Assembly: GCF_017874595.1 (NCBI RefSeq) | Contig: NZ_JAGILA010000003.1 | Location: 372,001 to 436,000 of the forward strand | Direction: 5' to 3' | Length of the DNA stretch: 64,000 nt | Source of the DNA: Sinorhizobium kostiense | GTDB lineage: Bacteria > Pseudomonadota > Alphaproteobacteria > Rhizobiales > Rhizobiaceae | Shown here: positions 62,759-64,000 of the stretch, one piece after another | Position numbering within the stretch: position 1 is the first letter of the stretch | How the letters are laid out: each line of letters opens with the position of its first letter | Notes under the pieces: model-generated | Databases searched by the model: none | Told to the model about the DNA's origin: nothing | The model's input: only the letters and a program-made list of their open reading frames with translations | Translations under genes and position numbers: made by a program

Positions 62759-63497
62759 CGGCATGGCTTACAGAACGGCCGTCGTCACCGGGGCGACGAG
62801 CGGAATAGGCCGCGCGACCGTGCTCAAGCTCCGGCAGATGGGGCTTGATGTCTACGCGATCGGCCGCGATGTCGCCGCGCTCCAGGAGCTGGCTTCATCA
62901 TCCGGCGCGAAAGCCGTCCAGGCGGATGTGCGCGACAAGGCTGCGCTGGCTGCCAGGTTTGCGGATATCGAGGTAGACATACTCATAAACAATGCCGGCA
63001 TCCTGTCGACCCGCGCCCTGTTCCACGAGATCGATCCCGCCGAAATCGATGCGATGATCGATGTCAATCTCAAGGCTCCTATGCATCTCACCCGCGCCGT
63101 CCTTCCCGGGATGGTCGCTCGCAAAAAGGGACACTTGATCTTCATCGGTTCGACCGGCGGCCAGGCGCCTTATCCTTCCATGAGCGCCTATGGGGCGTCC
63201 AAGGCCGGGCTCAGCCTGTTTTGCGACGATCTACGCTGCGATCTCCTCGGCACGTCGATACGGGTGACGGAGATCGTGCCCGGTCGCGTGCAGACGGATC
63301 TCTACCGCACGGCCATTGCCGATAATCAGGCGCAGGCCGTTCTCTATGACGGTTACAGGCCTATCCAGCCGGAGCACATCGCGACCGTCATCGCTAACGC
63401 CATAGAGCTGCCGGTTTTTGTCGACGTCGCTCGGGTCGAGGTCTTGCCGACCGACCAGGCCGCGGGTGGCGGTCAGATGGTCAAGTTCGAACAATAG
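62751..63497 (+). CDS. Short-chain dehydrogenase/reductase
   Basis: 248 residues. [15 protein letters not shown] is the cofactor loop, [11 protein letters not shown] follows, the Ser lies in [15 protein letters not shown] and the Tyr/Lys pair in YGASKAGL. It resembles the YdfG/serine-3-dehydrogenase branch ([11 protein letters not shown], then [13 protein letters not shown]). It starts inside the end of the preceding SDR and is followed 85 bases later by a ThDP enzyme. A hydroxy acid or beta-hydroxy amino acid is a possible substrate. Confidence 0.86.
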   Translation: MSDGMAYRTAVVTGATSGIGRATVLKLRQMGLDVYAIGRDVAALQELASSSGAKAVQADVRDKAALAARFADIEVDILINNAGILSTRALFHEIDPAEIDAMIDVNLKAPMHLTRAVLPGMVARKKGHLIFIGSTGGQAPYPSMSAYGASKAGLSLFCDDLRCDLLGTSIRVTEIVPGRVQTDLYRTAIADNQAQAVLYDGYRPIQPEHIATVIANAIELPVFVDVARVEVLPTDQAAGGGQMVKFEQ

Positions 63498-63582
63498 TCG
63501 CTGACGCCGTCGGCCCCCGGGCCTACTTGGGACATATTTGTCTTCCGGTGCCGACGCGTCTAGAGAGACCAAGGAAACCAGT

Positions 63583-64000
63583 ATGAAACGGAATGGAGGA
63601 ACGCTCCTCGTCGATAGCTTGATCGGGCTCGGTGCGACGAAGAGTTTCGGTGTGCCAGGCGAAAGCTATCTCGCGGTCCTAGATGCACTGCACGACACAC
63701 GCGGGCGCCTCGACTATGTTCTGTGCCGCAACGAAGGCGGGGCGGCGTTCATGGCGGCGGCCTATGGCAAGTTGACGGGGCAGCCCGGTATCTGCTTCGT
63801 CACGCGCGGGCCGGGCGCCACCAATGCCTCGATAGGTGTGCACACCGCCATGCAGGACTCAGTTCCGATGCTGCTGTTCGTAGGCCAGGTCGGACGCGAC
63901 ATGCGGGGCCGTGAAGCCTTCCAGGAGGTCGACTACCGGGCGGCTTTCGGCACGGTTGCGAAATGGGCCGTCGAGATCGATAATGCCGACCGGATTCCCG
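63583..64000 (+). CDS. Thiamine diphosphate enzyme, acetolactate synthase-like (5' part only)
   Basis: The open frame from ATG 63583, with AAGGA at 63571-63575, runs off the window after 139 codons. It reads MKRNGGTLLVDSLIGLGATK, then FGVPGESYLAVLDAL, the catalytic Glu in CRNEGGAAFMAAAYGKLTG, and FVTRGPGATNASIGVHTAMQDSVPMLLFVGQV. This is the N-terminal (PYR) domain of the acetolactate synthase/benzoylformate decarboxylase family. The full substrate class cannot be told from this part. It follows the two SDR genes in the same direction. Confidence 0.88.
   Translation, partial: MKRNGGTLLVDSLIGLGATKSFGVPGESYLAVLDALHDTRGRLDYVLCRNEGGAAFMAAAYGKLTGQPGICFVTRGPGATNASIGVHTAMQDSVPMLLFVGQVGRDMRGREAFQEVDYRAAFGTVAKWAVEIDNADRIP

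Overview
The window reads as part of a large replicon (most likely a megaplasmid or chromid) of a Rhizobiaceae member such as Rhizobium, Ensifer or Agrobacterium. The signs are high GC, an alphaproteobacterial LexA box (GAAC-N7-GAAC on this strand), a plasmid-type dinB/imuA/imuB/dnaE2 mutasome, Aap-type amino acid ABC transporters, and many GntR/FCD, SDR, M20, HyuA/HyuB and proline-racemase-superfamily (PRS) genes. I see no rRNA, tRNA, CRISPR array, replication gene or intact insertion sequence. The species assignment is inference.

Layout. 1-2.8 kb: gluconate/idonate module (gntK, 2-hydroxyacid dehydrogenase, idnD) ending in a broken gnd that runs into a broken SOS-peptidase gene. 3.2-10.2 kb: SOS mutagenesis cluster (dinB and a small Cys-rich protein on the minus strand; imuA, imuB and dnaE2 on the plus strand) around a LexA box; imuA and imuB each carry one frameshift. 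10.5-14.6 kb: an Lrp regulator divergent from diaminopropionate ammonia-lyase and two M20 hydrolases. 14.8-17.6 kb: mcp-cheW-small protein operon. 18-24.4 kb: AraC regulator, 4-hydroxyproline epimerase, SDR, fused AcnX-type cis-3-hydroxyproline dehydratase, ProC-like reductase, FCD regulator. 24.6-33.4 kb: eight-gene operon that can be read as hydroxyproline catabolism (DapA-type deaminase, PRS epimerase, FAD D-amino acid dehydrogenase, aldehyde dehydrogenase, two SDRs, Ldh2-type imino acid reductase, class III aminotransferase). 33.8-36 kb: second chemoreceptor. 36.4-41.2 kb: glycerate 2-kinase / divergent enolase / ornithine-cyclodeaminase-family operon with an FCD regulator. 41.7-48.6 kb: amino acid ABC importer, sulfatase and third PRS enzyme. 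48.7-57 kb: TetR regulator and an ABC importer with HyuA, HyuB and a TIM-barrel isomerase. 57-64 kb: FAD oxidoreductase, tautomerase, AroE homologue, two FCD regulators, two SDRs and the start of a ThDP enzyme.

The most striking feature is a dispersed operator, consensus TGTCG-N9-CGACA with a TGTCGACA core. I found it only between genes. It sits before the epimerase, the SDR/acnX unit, the hydroxyproline operon, the second chemoreceptor, the sulfatase/ABC operon (four copies) and the aroE/tautomerase pair; a bare core lies before one FCD regulator. It appears to tie uptake, chemotaxis and several cyclic imino acid or related pathways into one regulon, probably read by one or both of two similar FCD regulators (23649-24365 and 59510-60256). 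The second striking feature is an enolase-family protein that keeps the metal ligands and the base lysine but has lost other canonical catalytic residues; it is coded next to a glycerate 2-kinase.
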